Below, one piece after another: positions 1 through 8,553 of a stretch of 64,000 nucleotides of DNA; the first letter of the stretch is position 1, and every line of letters begins with the position of its first letter. The position numbers and the translations under genes were made by a program. Source of the DNA: CAYSRJ01 sp964525675. Its GTDB lineage: Bacteria; Spirochaetota; B62-G9; DRHN01. The notes under the pieces are model-generated. The model was not told where the DNA came from. It made no database searches and saw only the letters and a program-made list of their open reading frames with translations. The stretch lies in contig CAZGJW010000001.1 of the NCBI GenBank assembly GCA_964525675.1, forward strand, positions 48,058 to 112,057, read 5' to 3'.

Positions 1-875
1 GGCAGGCCGAGGGTTACGCTCACGGTGCGGTAAAAATCATACGTCTTTGCCGCAATATGTCCCTGGTCATGGTACAGGGATAAAACCCCGTCGAACTCTC
101 CTTCGAGTGCACGGTGAAAAACACTGTCCGCCGGCACAGGCCCATCGACATTCGCTCCTCTCTCCCGCGCAGCCTCACAGGCGGGCACAAGAACCTCCGC
201 CTCTTCTCTGCCGAAAAGCCCGCCGTCGGAAGCATGGGGATTGAGCGCTGCAAGGGCAAGCCTTCTTTTTGCGTATCCAAGAGAGCGCAGGCAGGTATCT
301 GCAAGAAGAATACTGTCTGTTACTCCCGTGATGTTCAATTCCTCTATCATCTTTCTGAGGGAGATGTGCCGTGTATGGAAGAATATCTTGAGCCTGTCGA
401 CCATGAACATGGTAACGCTGTCTGAGGAGCCTGCCATGCTCGAGAGCATCTCGGTATGGCCAATATAAGAAAACCCCGCCTTTTGAAGCGCCTCCTTGTT
501 TATCGGCGCGGTAGCAATCCCGTCAACCTTTCCATCCAGGGCAAGATCTGCCGCCTTGCGTATATAAGAAACTGCGGCCCTGCCGCCAAGCTCAGATACT
601 TCTCCAACCAGGAGTGAAGAAACATCTCGCACAATTTCCATGTCGAACACCGAAACGACGTTTCCTGGATGAAAAGCCTCTTCGACATTCCGAACCCGAC
701 TGACGGCAATATCCATACCAAGCCTGTTCCGTACCGCTTCCATTACCGCCATGTCACCGATCACGACACAGGTCCCCTTTGCCCTGACCCTTTCCGAAGC
801 GCATGCCCTGAGCACTATCTCGGGTCCGATGCCCGAAGGGTCCCCCATGGTTGCGGCGATTATCCTCCCCTTCAT
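1..875 (-). CDS. pdxA2: PdxA2-like 4-phosphothreonate/4-phosphohydroxythreonine dehydrogenase, cut by window edge
   Basis: The gene runs off the left edge, so about 291 codons are visible against about 330 for the family. Translation of the minus strand from ATG at 875 begins MKGRIIAATMGDPSGIGPEI, the family signature of PdxA-type NAD-dependent decarboxylating dehydrogenases. A strong GGAGGAG lies just before the ATG. Near the edge the frame reads YHDQGHIAAKTYDFYRT, with the metal-binding YHDQGH motif. The AAKTYDF variant is closer to PdxA2 (D-threonate/D-erythronate catabolism) than to vitamin B6 PdxA, which is family knowledge. A DUF1537 kinase or an aldolase next door would settle this, but that side lies outside the window. 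It is transcribed in the same direction as the potassium uptake genes upstream. Confidence 0.85.
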   Translation of the reverse strand, partial: MKGRIIAATMGDPSGIGPEIVLRACASERVRAKGTCVVIGDMAVMEAVRNRLGMDIAVSRVRNVEEAFHPGNVVSVFDMEIVRDVSSLLVGEVSELGGRAAVSYIRKAADLALDGKVDGIATAPINKEALQKAGFSYIGHTEMLSSMAGSSDSVTMFMVDRLKIFFHTRHISLRKMIEELNITGVTDSILLADTCLRSLGYAKRRLALAALNPHASDGGLFGREEAEVLVPACEAARERGANVDGPVPADSVFHRALEGEFDGVLSLYHDQGHIAAKTYDFYRTVSVTLGL

Positions 876-941
876 TTACTCCTCCATTTCTGGTGCATGC
901 CACCGGCATTGCGAACACACTTTTCGCCCCATTGGCCCAAT

Positions 942-1757
942 TCATTTTTTCTTTTTTCCTTTCAGCACGTTTTTGAACCGTTTCCCAACCCTCGAAACCT
1001 GCACCTGCACCTGTTCTGCTTTCTGGGCCATGTCGGAAAGCACGCTTTCCCGCTCCGCCGTACATATAACAAGATCGAGTTCGTTTTTGGCATTCAGTAC
1101 GGGAAAGAGCTCGAGCATGGCATCAAAATACTTCTCTCCTGACTCAAGGTGTACTTTGCCTGCAGACAATCCCTCCCGTTTTCGACCGATATCGCGTATG
1201 AGCTCTTCGAAGGGTAAACCCCGAACAATATCGACTATATTTTTCCCCTGGAATTCGTTCATACCAGAACCCAAACCATCGGCAAACCTTTTACTGCAGT
1301 ACTGAATTGTTCCCTGAACATCGTTTATACAGAGCCGAAGCTCACAATGCTCCAGCAGAAATCGGTTCACCCCGGAAAGCACACCGATCTTGAGGCTTTT
1401 CGCCTCGTTCATTCTGTTGAGCTCGAAAAAGAGAGTGTTGATGCGCTCACCGAGCTTGCCGAGGCGTCGCATGTAATCTCCCGAATAGTACCTTCCCTGA
1501 CGTGAGAGCTGTGATATCTTGTCAAGCTCCCGAAACACCTGAACGTTTTTCCTGCCCATGATAAGATAGAGCACGGCAACGATCAATACAGCGATTATGC
1601 TGATAAAAACGGCGTTTTCGGCCTGGTACTTTACCTGCAGCACTCCGGCCACCCCTCCCCCGCTCATAGTCAGATAATTCTCCACGCCGAGCAGTATCAG
1701 AAGGGAACAGGTGAGAAAAAACGTAAGGTAAAAAAATGCTTTTTTTATGAGAACCAT
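942..1757 (-). CDS. Two-TM membrane protein with PAS-like cytoplasmic region
   Basis: This is a 271-residue protein. I place the start at ATG 1757 because AAGGAG, formed by the last codons of ktrA, sits just upstream. Longer in-frame starts would lie inside ktrA. Two hydrophobic stretches (about residues 6-25 and 46-66) flank a short external loop. A linker rich in charged residues follows, then a PAS-like region (about 130-220, with LCINDVQGTIQYCSKRF), and the protein ends in a Lys-rich tail (GKKKK). No kinase, GGDEF or methyl-accepting domain follows. Its start is coupled to the ktrA stop, so it may sense something relevant to potassium or turgor. That role is inferred from position only. 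Confidence 0.7.
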   Translation of the reverse strand: MVLIKKAFFYLTFFLTCSLLILLGVENYLTMSGGGVAGVLQVKYQAENAVFISIIAVLIVAVLYLIMGRKNVQVFRELDKISQLSRQGRYYSGDYMRRLGKLGERINTLFFELNRMNEAKSLKIGVLSGVNRFLLEHCELRLCINDVQGTIQYCSKRFADGLGSGMNEFQGKNIVDIVRGLPFEELIRDIGRKREGLSAGKVHLESGEKYFDAMLELFPVLNAKNELDLVICTAERESVLSDMAQKAEQVQVQVSRVGKRFKNVLKGKKKK

Positions 1758-1758
1758 G

Positions 1759-2451
1759 TCATTCTCCTTGCAGCGAATCGATGTCCCCGTCTCGTGCAAT
1801 AACGACGAGCACGTCTTCCTTTTCCAGAACTGCTGAAAGTGACGGCTGAAGTATTATCTCATCGATACGCGGATTTCCCTGATCATCAATGGATGTCTTC
1901 TTTCTCTTGATCGATATAATGTTGATATTGAGCTTTTTCAAAAGGTCTATCTTCGGAACGGGTTTGCCGACCATGCTCTGTGGTACAATAATCTCCGCAA
2001 GCGATTGGTTCTGAGAAATTGGAACCCGCTCAAGAACATCAGGCGATATGAGCCTGCCTGCAAGCTGTCGCCCCTCCTCGATTTCTATAAAGAGCACTTC
2101 TGTTGCGCCCACCTGCTTGAGAACCTGCGCGTGTATATCGGATATGGCCCGCGAAATGATGTAGGGCACGCCGATGTTCTTGAGGATCGCGGTGGTCAGT
2201 ATACTCGCTTCCATGTCGTCCCCGATTGCCACAACAGCCACGTCGACCTCCGCCAGCGGAGCACTTTTAATCGACTCCTCGTCGGTGCTATCGATCAGTA
2301 TGGCCTGGGTTACCAGATCCTTTACCCGATCGACAAGCTTCTGGTTTACGTCGATTGCAATTACTTTTCCGCCCTTTTCGGAGAGAACCCTGCACAGCTC
2401 CAGACCAAAGGTCCCGATGCCGAATACGGCGAACGCCTTTTCCTTTCGCAT
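1759..2451 (-). CDS. ktrA: Potassium uptake regulatory subunit KtrA/TrkA (RCK protein)
   Basis: This 230-residue protein has an N-terminal Rossmann RCK_N domain (VFGIGTFGLEL at about 8-18, acidic ribose ligand in VIAIDVN) and a C-terminal RCK_C domain (about 140-225). That is the standard single-RCK size of KtrA. KtrA forms a cytoplasmic ring that gates the KtrB channel in response to ATP/ADP or NAD(H). AAGGAG lies 11 bases before the ATG. The channel gene lies 28 bases upstream and the PAS-like protein gene starts at the stop codon, so the three probably form one transcript. Confidence 0.93.
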   Translation of the reverse strand: MRKEKAFAVFGIGTFGLELCRVLSEKGGKVIAIDVNQKLVDRVKDLVTQAILIDSTDEESIKSAPLAEVDVAVVAIGDDMEASILTTAILKNIGVPYIISRAISDIHAQVLKQVGATEVLFIEIEEGRQLAGRLISPDVLERVPISQNQSLAEIIVPQSMVGKPVPKIDLLKKLNINIISIKRKKTSIDDQGNPRIDEIILQPSLSAVLEKEDVLVVIARDGDIDSLQGE

Positions 2452-2479
2452 GATGTGTACACTCCTTATCTGTTTTGTC

Positions 2480-4237
2480 TTATCCTATGGCTATATGTTC
2501 CGTGGGATGGATCACCGGATATTTCTTTGTTCGCTGTGAAAGCGCAATAAAAACCGTTAAAGGTCCTACCCTCCCGATAAACATGAGCAAAATAATGACG
2601 AGCTTTCCCGTATTCGTAAGACTCGAAGTGATACCGGCAGACAGCCCGACCGTGCCGATTGCCGACACCACCTCAAACAGGATATGAACGCTCTCGAACT
2701 GCTCAGTCATGGTAAGAATGAGGGTGCCTGTAAATATAAGTATCGCATAGAGAAAAAGTATAAAAAAGGCACGGTTAATCAGATCACCCGTAATAGAGTG
2801 ATTAAAGATGGTGATCTCATCGCGATTTTTTATAATCCCGTTTATGTATCCCCCGATTACGGCAATGGTATTGACCTTGACACCACCGGCGGTAGAGCCC
2901 GAAGCCCCTCCGATAAACATAAAAAGTACCATGATGAGATAGGTGAAACGGTTCAGCGATGTGATGTCGATGGTGTTGAAACCGGCAGTTCGCAGTGTAA
3001 CAGACTGGAAAAAAGCGGCCAGGTACTGGGTTTTCATGTTCAGGGGGAGTATGCTATTACCATGCTCAAAGGCGTAGATTATGAGCATGCCGGATACAAT
3101 GAGTATACAACTTACGGTGAGTACGGCCTTTGAGTTGAGCGTGAGACTGGCTCGTCTCTTCTCCCTGTAGCCGAAGAGAAGGTGAAGCCGGTCTCCGAAC
3201 AGCCTATATACGTTCTGCAGAACGCTGAAACTAAACCCACCCAGAATAATGAGTGCAGCAATGGTGCCGTTGACGAGATAATTGTTCTTGAAGGAAACCA
3301 GATTATCAGAAAAGAGAGCAAAACCGGCATTACAGAAAGCCGATACCGAATGAAAGAGCGAAACGAATAACGATTCCCTGTTGAATCCGAAAATCCACGA
3401 GAAGGCAATTATGAGCAGCAGGAATCCGATAAACTCGATGATCAGGGTGGAGCTTATAATGCTGCGCAGGGAGCCATGCAGGGATGTTGCGTCCTTCTCA
3501 TCCAGAACGTACGATGCGATGAGCGTACTCTCGAGCGAAAGCTTTCTCCTGAACAGGAACATCATAAAGTATGAAAGAACCATGATGCCGAGCCCGCCGA
3601 TCTGTATGAGCAGAAGAATCACCGTCTTTCCGGTAATGGAAAATCTGGTAGCCGTATCAACGACAATCAATCCCGTTACGCATACTGCCGATGTGGCGGT
3701 GAAAAAAGAATCGATGAAGCCGAGCCTTGTTCTGTCGGCTGTCGCGTATGGCAACATGAGCAATAGCGTGCCCACGATAATGACCGACATGAAACTGAAC
3801 AGCACTGCCTGTGCCGGATGTGTAGCTACTCGCCTGAGCAGGGTATTGATGCTGCGAATTCTCCCCCCGATTTTCACCATGATAAAAATATTACGAAGGA
3901 TGATCACATATTTTCCCATTGAGGCGAGATCACGTGCCTTCATTATATAACCAGTATATTTGCTGAACAGGAAGAGAAGTAGAAATACACCGAGAAAGAC
4001 TACTTCCGGGATATGCTGCTGAAAATAATCGATTTTTTGTTGGGCGCGCACGATCCCGCTTACAATTTCAAATATGAACAGGAGCAGTATGACATAATCG
4101 ATCGCGTTTGTGAGGTATCCAGCCATGGTTGATTTGAGCCGACTGAACTCGATGAACAGTGAGATGACTCCCAGCAGGAGCACCACGGCAACGATCACGT
4201 TTGATTTTTCACGTTTTTTCATCCATGCACTATCCAC
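2480..4237 (-). CDS. ktrB: Potassium channel subunit KtrB/TrkH with N-terminal membrane extension
   Basis: This is a 585-residue membrane protein. The four pore-loop filter glycines of the SKT family are visible in SAVCVTGL, SAFCNAGF, VTLRTAGF and SAIGTVGLS, so the channel core is intact. A typical KtrB has about 450 residues. Here about 130 extra residues precede the core and include several hydrophobic segments and basic stretches (for example IVRAQQK and MVKIGGRIRS), resembling a small voltage-sensor-like four-helix unit. The start is either GTG at 4237 or ATG at 4222; neither has a strong ribosome site. It works with the KtrA gene that follows. Confidence 0.92.
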   Translation of the reverse strand: MDSAWMKKREKSNVIVAVVLLLGVISLFIEFSRLKSTMAGYLTNAIDYVILLLFIFEIVSGIVRAQQKIDYFQQHIPEVVFLGVFLLLFLFSKYTGYIMKARDLASMGKYVIILRNIFIMVKIGGRIRSINTLLRRVATHPAQAVLFSFMSVIIVGTLLLMLPYATADRTRLGFIDSFFTATSAVCVTGLIVVDTATRFSITGKTVILLLIQIGGLGIMVLSYFMMFLFRRKLSLESTLIASYVLDEKDATSLHGSLRSIISSTLIIEFIGFLLLIIAFSWIFGFNRESLFVSLFHSVSAFCNAGFALFSDNLVSFKNNYLVNGTIAALIILGGFSFSVLQNVYRLFGDRLHLLFGYREKRRASLTLNSKAVLTVSCILIVSGMLIIYAFEHGNSILPLNMKTQYLAAFFQSVTLRTAGFNTIDITSLNRFTYLIMVLFMFIGGASGSTAGGVKVNTIAVIGGYINGIIKNRDEITIFNHSITGDLINRAFFILFLYAILIFTGTLILTMTEQFESVHILFEVVSAIGTVGLSAGITSSLTNTGKLVIILLMFIGRVGPLTVFIALSQRTKKYPVIHPTEHIAIG

Positions 4238-4363
4238 ATCGGACAGAAATTTTCAATCCTTGTTCGATTTATTGAATATATATGTTCTTTTCAGTGCTTC
4301 AATATAATATATTGTGCCCGCATAGAAAAATTCAAAAAAGAACGGTATCGGGCTATCAGTCTG

Positions 4364-4684
4364 TTGCATCGTCTGCAAAGATCAACAAGTGTGGCAGAAC
4401 AGAAAGGTATTTCACTGCTGGAAGAATATGCTCTAAAATCAGATGCTTCAGAGCACATGATTGATGAGGTTCAAAATATACTCGAACTCATGACCCACAG
4501 AGACCGGACTGCTTTTGCCAGGCGAGCACGTATCCTCCTGGGAAACCTCAACAGATACGCACATGGGTTCGATGTCTCTGATTGCTTCAGTACTGCTCTT
4601 AATGATGACAGGCTGCTCCGACTCGACAGGTTCTGCTTCCTCTCCGTTTCCTGCATCGTATGGAACGTGACCGGAACGCCATGA
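4364..4684 (+). CDS. Uncertain small ORF, plus strand
   Basis: The frame opens upstream of 4364 and has no ATG; TTG at 4364 is the first usable start. The middle part has protein-like composition (ISLLEEYALKSD, IDEVQNILELM, RARILLGNL), while the last 35 residues look random and overlap another frame that encodes a lipoprotein-like signal peptide. It may be the tail of a decayed small gene, or a frameshift may join the first frame to the lipoprotein frame. I do not recognise a family, and no ribosome site was seen. Confidence 0.25.
   Translation: MHRLQRSTSVAEQKGISLLEEYALKSDASEHMIDEVQNILELMTHRDRTAFARRARILLGNLNRYAHGFDVSDCFSTALNDDRLLRLDRFCFLSVSCIVWNVTGTP
4563..4670 (+). CDS. Tiny lipoprotein-like ORF (35 residues)
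   Basis: ATG at 4563 (or 4572) opens a 35-residue frame. It encodes a hydrophobic segment ending in a classical lipobox, LLLMMTGC, followed by Ser/Thr/Pro-rich residues (SDSTGSASSPFPASYGT) and TGA. The frame overlaps the doubtful ORF at 4364. No good ribosome site is visible. It could be a real small lipoprotein, or the 5' end of one whose body has been lost. Confidence 0.35.
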   Translation: MGSMSLIASVLLLMMTGCSDSTGSASSPFPASYGT

Positions 4685-4717
4685 GCAAAAAAGATGATAG
4701 ATTGAATCCCCGGGATT

Positions 4718-6214
4718 TTATCTGCGATGTATCACTCGATAGAGCTGTTTGCCGATACGTTCCTGCGAGTACACCCGCTCTACCACCTCCTTGTTTACCC
4801 GTACCAGCGCTTCCCGGCGCTCCTGGTCGAAGAGCCGCAGGGTTGCGAGCACACTCGTTTCATTGCGGTCGATGAAACCCTTGACGTATCCAGGATCTTT
4901 GAGCTTGAGCACCTTCTTCAGTCGTTCCTGCAGGCCCAAATCCGGATCTTTTTCGCCGTTTCCAATATCCTTGTAATCCTTACCGTCTACAATCAATGCA
5001 TTATAGAGATGACCAAGCTTCATACCAGAAGCCTGAAAATCAGGTGTTATGTAGGGTATGCTTCTGCCGATGACGGCCCTGTCCAGCAGCCAGGGTTCTA
5101 TATAGGAGAATCCAAATCCCTCCAGAATACTCGTTGTAATGACAAGGTCTGAAGCGCTGTAGAGATCGCCGATACTGTAACTCACTATTTTCGAGCTATC
5201 CATCGGATCATACTCGCGTTCCAGTGAGATGAGGTCTCCCAGGCCGATCGTTACTGGCAACCCATGTTTCTGTACAAATTCGACGAGCCGGTTTGCATAC
5301 ATGGCGTCGTCACCCGATTCCGGTTTGATGCTCACGAGCAGGTGGTAGGGATCCTTCAACCTGCAGTTGTCCCGCACCCTAGTATTATCAACGAGAAGGT
5401 TGAAAAAATTGATGAGAAATATCGCCTCTTCCACATTCTTGCGGCGCACACAGCGTACAGGATAAAGGAGAAATCGAATGTCGGGGGAGAGGCCTTCCCT
5501 GGTGATTATTTTCTCTCGAAGCTCTTTTCTGCGGTCATCGGGAGGCACGATTGTCCTGTCAACCGGATTGGGGATATAGTGTATGTTTACCTCTTCGATG
5601 CCGTGCTCAAGAAGCCGCATTCGATCATAGCGGTTTATTGCGATGTACGTAATACTTGGGTATGCAGGATAGAGAATGCTGTGCCAGTCAGGCACCACCC
5701 CGAACCTGGGGTGATGAAACTTCTTTACATTCCTGAAGAATGCAGGGCGCTGCTGTACAAAGTCATGACATCGGTAGATAAACCTCTTGCCCATCCCCCT
5801 GGTATATGCATACTGCGTATACAGGTAGAATGCATAGGTTACATAAGGCTGTATACCGATCCCCAGGTTTTCAATCATGATGAGATCCATATCGGCAAGT
5901 TTGTCCACCAGCACCTCAGCCAGATTGGTGCCCATCCATACGTAGTCGTGCACCTGCTGATCGAAAACCGTTTTACCACTAAGCCTGCCGGCAGCCTCCT
6001 CAGCGTTGAACTCATCAATGTTTCGAAAATCCACGTTTCGCGGCAGGGGCTTGATGAACTCCTCGTAATCAGGGGCCAGCTTGCCAAAGAGCGTAATTCT
6101 CATGTCGGGATCGATTGCACTCAGGGCGCGTACATTCCGTGCAATCACCGTGTTCACGCCATCTCTAAACCCGATGCCGTAGTGGCCGATTCCAAGGTGC
6201 AACTTTTTTTTCAT
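4718..6214 (-). CDS. Glycosyltransferase family 4 protein
   Basis: This 498-residue GT-B glycosyltransferase has the EX7E element (EGFGFSYIE at about 363), which contacts the nucleotide-sugar donor, and a phosphate-contacting stretch around RCVRRKNVEEA in the C-terminal half. The N-terminal acceptor domain begins IGHYGIGFRDG. GGGAG precedes the ATG. It follows a second GT4 gene by 29 bases and is the last gene of the minus-strand run. Acceptor and sugar cannot be read from the sequence. Cell-surface glycan, glycolipid or natural-product glycosylation are all possible. Confidence 0.82.
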   Translation of the reverse strand: MKKKLHLGIGHYGIGFRDGVNTVIARNVRALSAIDPDMRITLFGKLAPDYEEFIKPLPRNVDFRNIDEFNAEEAAGRLSGKTVFDQQVHDYVWMGTNLAEVLVDKLADMDLIMIENLGIGIQPYVTYAFYLYTQYAYTRGMGKRFIYRCHDFVQQRPAFFRNVKKFHHPRFGVVPDWHSILYPAYPSITYIAINRYDRMRLLEHGIEEVNIHYIPNPVDRTIVPPDDRRKELREKIITREGLSPDIRFLLYPVRCVRRKNVEEAIFLINFFNLLVDNTRVRDNCRLKDPYHLLVSIKPESGDDAMYANRLVEFVQKHGLPVTIGLGDLISLEREYDPMDSSKIVSYSIGDLYSASDLVITTSILEGFGFSYIEPWLLDRAVIGRSIPYITPDFQASGMKLGHLYNALIVDGKDYKDIGNGEKDPDLGLQERLKKVLKLKDPGYVKGFIDRNETSVLATLRLFDQERREALVRVNKEVVERVYSQERIGKQLYRVIHRR

Positions 6215-6243
6215 TCTCTCACTCCCTCGCTTACTCCCTAATG

Positions 6244-7440
6244 TCAGGTTTGTTGTGTTTTCAGGAGGGCCCGATCCCTGAGACTAATAGGAACGGTTTT
6301 TTTATCGACCATCACCTTCCTGTACAGTTTTACATGTTTCTTTGCCGTAATGTTCCATCCGATAGATTCACGGACATAATTGAGCGCCCGTTTACTGTAC
6401 TCAGCCTGAAGATCGTCGTCTTCCATGATGTTGATAATTGCTCGCTTTAATTCTGTGTCGTTACCAGGCGGCACCGCTATACCTGCACCGCTCGCCTCGA
6501 TTTCAGCTTTGAGTCCCTCGATTCCGGAGGCTACAACAGGAACGCCGAGAGAAAAGGAGTGGGCAAGATTTCCACTCTGTGAGGCAAAGGTATACGGCAT
6601 GACCATTGCGTCAAAGGAGGCGAGAATCCGCTCGTACTCTCCAGGAGAAAAACTTCCCAGAAGCACCTTGATACTGTTCCTTGAAGCACTCTTTTCGACA
6701 ATACCAAGAAGTTTTTTCTTGTACTCGATCTGTTGGGGATCTCCAAGCCTCGCATCACCCGCAAGTACCAGTGTCGTATCAGGGCCCAGATGTCTCGACA
6801 GATCGTCCCACATAGACAACACCCGGTGAAATCCCTTTGTGGGAGTGAACCAGCCGAGCATACCGAGCACCTTCTTGCCCCTCAGACCAAGCGCATCCTT
6901 CGCGCTATCCCTGGAGATGGATTTTCGTACTGATGCACCGTGCGGTATGACATATACGTTTTCCACAATACGGCCCAGGTTTGTGTGGAGATAGGCCCAC
7001 TGGTAAAGTGCATGCACGATCCCGGCATCTACAAGCATTTGCATTGTATCCAGGTAGGAGCAGATCATGAAGCTCAGCTCGGTGTACACGGAATGGTAGG
7101 TTACAACCACCGGCGGCTTACCCTCGACTTTCCACCGAAACAGGGGTCTGAAGAGGCCGCTTGCATTATCGCCCCCGGTGCGGTAGAGCCCGAACTCATG
7201 CTGAATATGTACGACGTCAGGCCGTATGCTCTTAACTACCTCGTACACGGCCTCATCCCAGCCGTGATGATCGGTATCGATTACCGGGTAAACATTTTTT
7301 TCTCCCGGAGCTCCGCCATCCGGATGACAGATAATGTGGATATCATTACCCTCATGCTGCAATGCTTCGACCAGCTCTTTAGAGTAGGTTGCAATGCCGC
7401 AGTGCCGCGGAAGCCAGCTCGACAACCATGCAATCTTCAT
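6244..7440 (-). CDS. Glycosyltransferase family 4 protein
   Basis: This 398-residue GT-B enzyme has a glycine-rich donor and acceptor start (SSWLPRHCGIATYSKEL), a VIPHGA segment typical of GT4, and a donor-site region SQSGNLAHSFSLGVPVVAS in place of the usual EX7E spacing. GAGGAGA precedes the ATG. It lies 49 bases downstream of the epimerase gene, so it may be co-transcribed with the amino-acid gene set. The neighbouring GT4 gene suggests two sequential sugar additions. This is inferred from position. Confidence 0.8.
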   Translation of the reverse strand: MKIAWLSSWLPRHCGIATYSKELVEALQHEGNDIHIICHPDGGAPGEKNVYPVIDTDHHGWDEAVYEVVKSIRPDVVHIQHEFGLYRTGGDNASGLFRPLFRWKVEGKPPVVVTYHSVYTELSFMICSYLDTMQMLVDAGIVHALYQWAYLHTNLGRIVENVYVIPHGASVRKSISRDSAKDALGLRGKKVLGMLGWFTPTKGFHRVLSMWDDLSRHLGPDTTLVLAGDARLGDPQQIEYKKKLLGIVEKSASRNSIKVLLGSFSPGEYERILASFDAMVMPYTFASQSGNLAHSFSLGVPVVASGIEGLKAEIEASGAGIAVPPGNDTELKRAIINIMEDDDLQAEYSKRALNYVRESIGWNITAKKHVKLYRKVMVDKKTVPISLRDRALLKTQQT

Positions 7441-7489
7441 AATAATCTCTCCTCAGTTATTGACAAACTCATTGTTATTACAAAAATTC

Positions 7490-8551
7490 TTACGGTTCGT
7501 ATCCCAGACCTGGCCGATCTCCCGCGTAAAGCACTCCGTCTCTCAGAATGAGAGATCCTTTCGTTGGGTCTCCCTGGAGTCCCATGAATCCATCCAGATC
7601 TGCATAGAGCACATTTGACCGCGCAAGGGCAAAGTGGAGGCCGGCGGCTATTGCGAGCTCACACTCATCCATACAGCCAACCATCACCTCGAGGCCGGCC
7701 GATCGAGCCACGGCGTTTATCATAAGTGCTTCATAGATTCCACCGGCTTTCATGATCTTGATGTTCACCATATCAACGAGCTCTCCGCGAGCGAGGCGGA
7801 ATGCATCCCTGAGCGACATGATGCTCTCGTCCGCCATAATGGGAATAGCCGCCTCATGCGTCACAGCCCCAAGCAGGGGAAGCTCATCCCTGGGTGTCGG
7901 CTGCTCTAAAAGTTCGATGCGGGCGCATTCTGTTTTGTGTATGAACTGCATTGCCTGTTCCTTTGAATAACCCTGGTTGGCATCAAACCTGAGCTCCAGT
8001 TCATCGCCTGCCTTTTTCCGCACCCGCAGGACACGCTCGATATCCTCTTCCACGTTCAGGCCGCCCTTTAGCTTGACCGCTGTAAACCCACTTCTCATGT
8101 ATGAGAGTACCCGCTCAATGGTTCTGTCAACCGGGAGTATACCCACGGTGATGCTGGTTTTTATGCACGGCCGGTATCCACCGAGCAGTTTCCAGAGCGG
8201 AAGGCCGCATACTTTTCCCAGTATGTCGTGCAGGGCCATATCGACACACGCTTCTGATGAAGGATGTCCTTTGAGATTAGGCCTGAGCTCCTCAAGCAGC
8301 AGAGCTATGCGCAGCGGATCCCGTCCACGGAGCGCAGAATCAATCGTATCACACACATCCTGCAGAACCGTATCTGCCGTTTCTCCTGTAACTGCCCGGT
8401 CAGGAGCAGCGCAGCCGTAGCCAACGATACCCCCATCCGTTCCCACGCGCAGAAACACGTTCACCGCTGTTTCAACCCGTTCATACGCAATAGAGTAGGG
8501 TTCCCTGAGGGAGAAAGAAAGTGGATATGCCTCGATTGTTCGTATCTTCAT
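7490..8551 (-). CDS. Enolase-superfamily epimerase (dipeptide epimerase / N-acetyl-D-glutamate racemase type)
   Basis: This 353-residue protein belongs to the muconate-lactonizing subgroup. Visible catalytic elements are the KxK pair K160/K162 (AVKLKGG), metal ligands D190 (RFDANQGY), E216 (LLEQPT) and D241 (ADES), the second lysine K266/K268 (IKIMKAGG), and the DLDG at 318-321 that reads alpha-amino groups in L-Ala-D/L-Glu epimerases. Related enzymes act either on muropeptide L-Ala-D-Glu or, as DgcA, on N-acetyl-D-glutamate with a DUF1611 partner. A DUF1611 domain is encoded two genes upstream, which favours the second reading. Its start overlaps the end of the creatininase gene closely, so they are translationally linked. 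Confidence 0.85.
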   Translation of the reverse strand: MKIRTIEAYPLSFSLREPYSIAYERVETAVNVFLRVGTDGGIVGYGCAAPDRAVTGETADTVLQDVCDTIDSALRGRDPLRIALLLEELRPNLKGHPSSEACVDMALHDILGKVCGLPLWKLLGGYRPCIKTSITVGILPVDRTIERVLSYMRSGFTAVKLKGGLNVEEDIERVLRVRKKAGDELELRFDANQGYSKEQAMQFIHKTECARIELLEQPTPRDELPLLGAVTHEAAIPIMADESIMSLRDAFRLARGELVDMVNIKIMKAGGIYEALMINAVARSAGLEVMVGCMDECELAIAAGLHFALARSNVLYADLDGFMGLQGDPTKGSLILRDGVLYAGDRPGLGYEP

Positions 8552-8553
8552 TT

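Noticed and set aside
5264..6241. 325-residue plus-strand open frame opposite the GT4 gene
   Set aside because: The minus frame has EX7E and GT4 architecture; the opposite frame is a codon-bias shadow.
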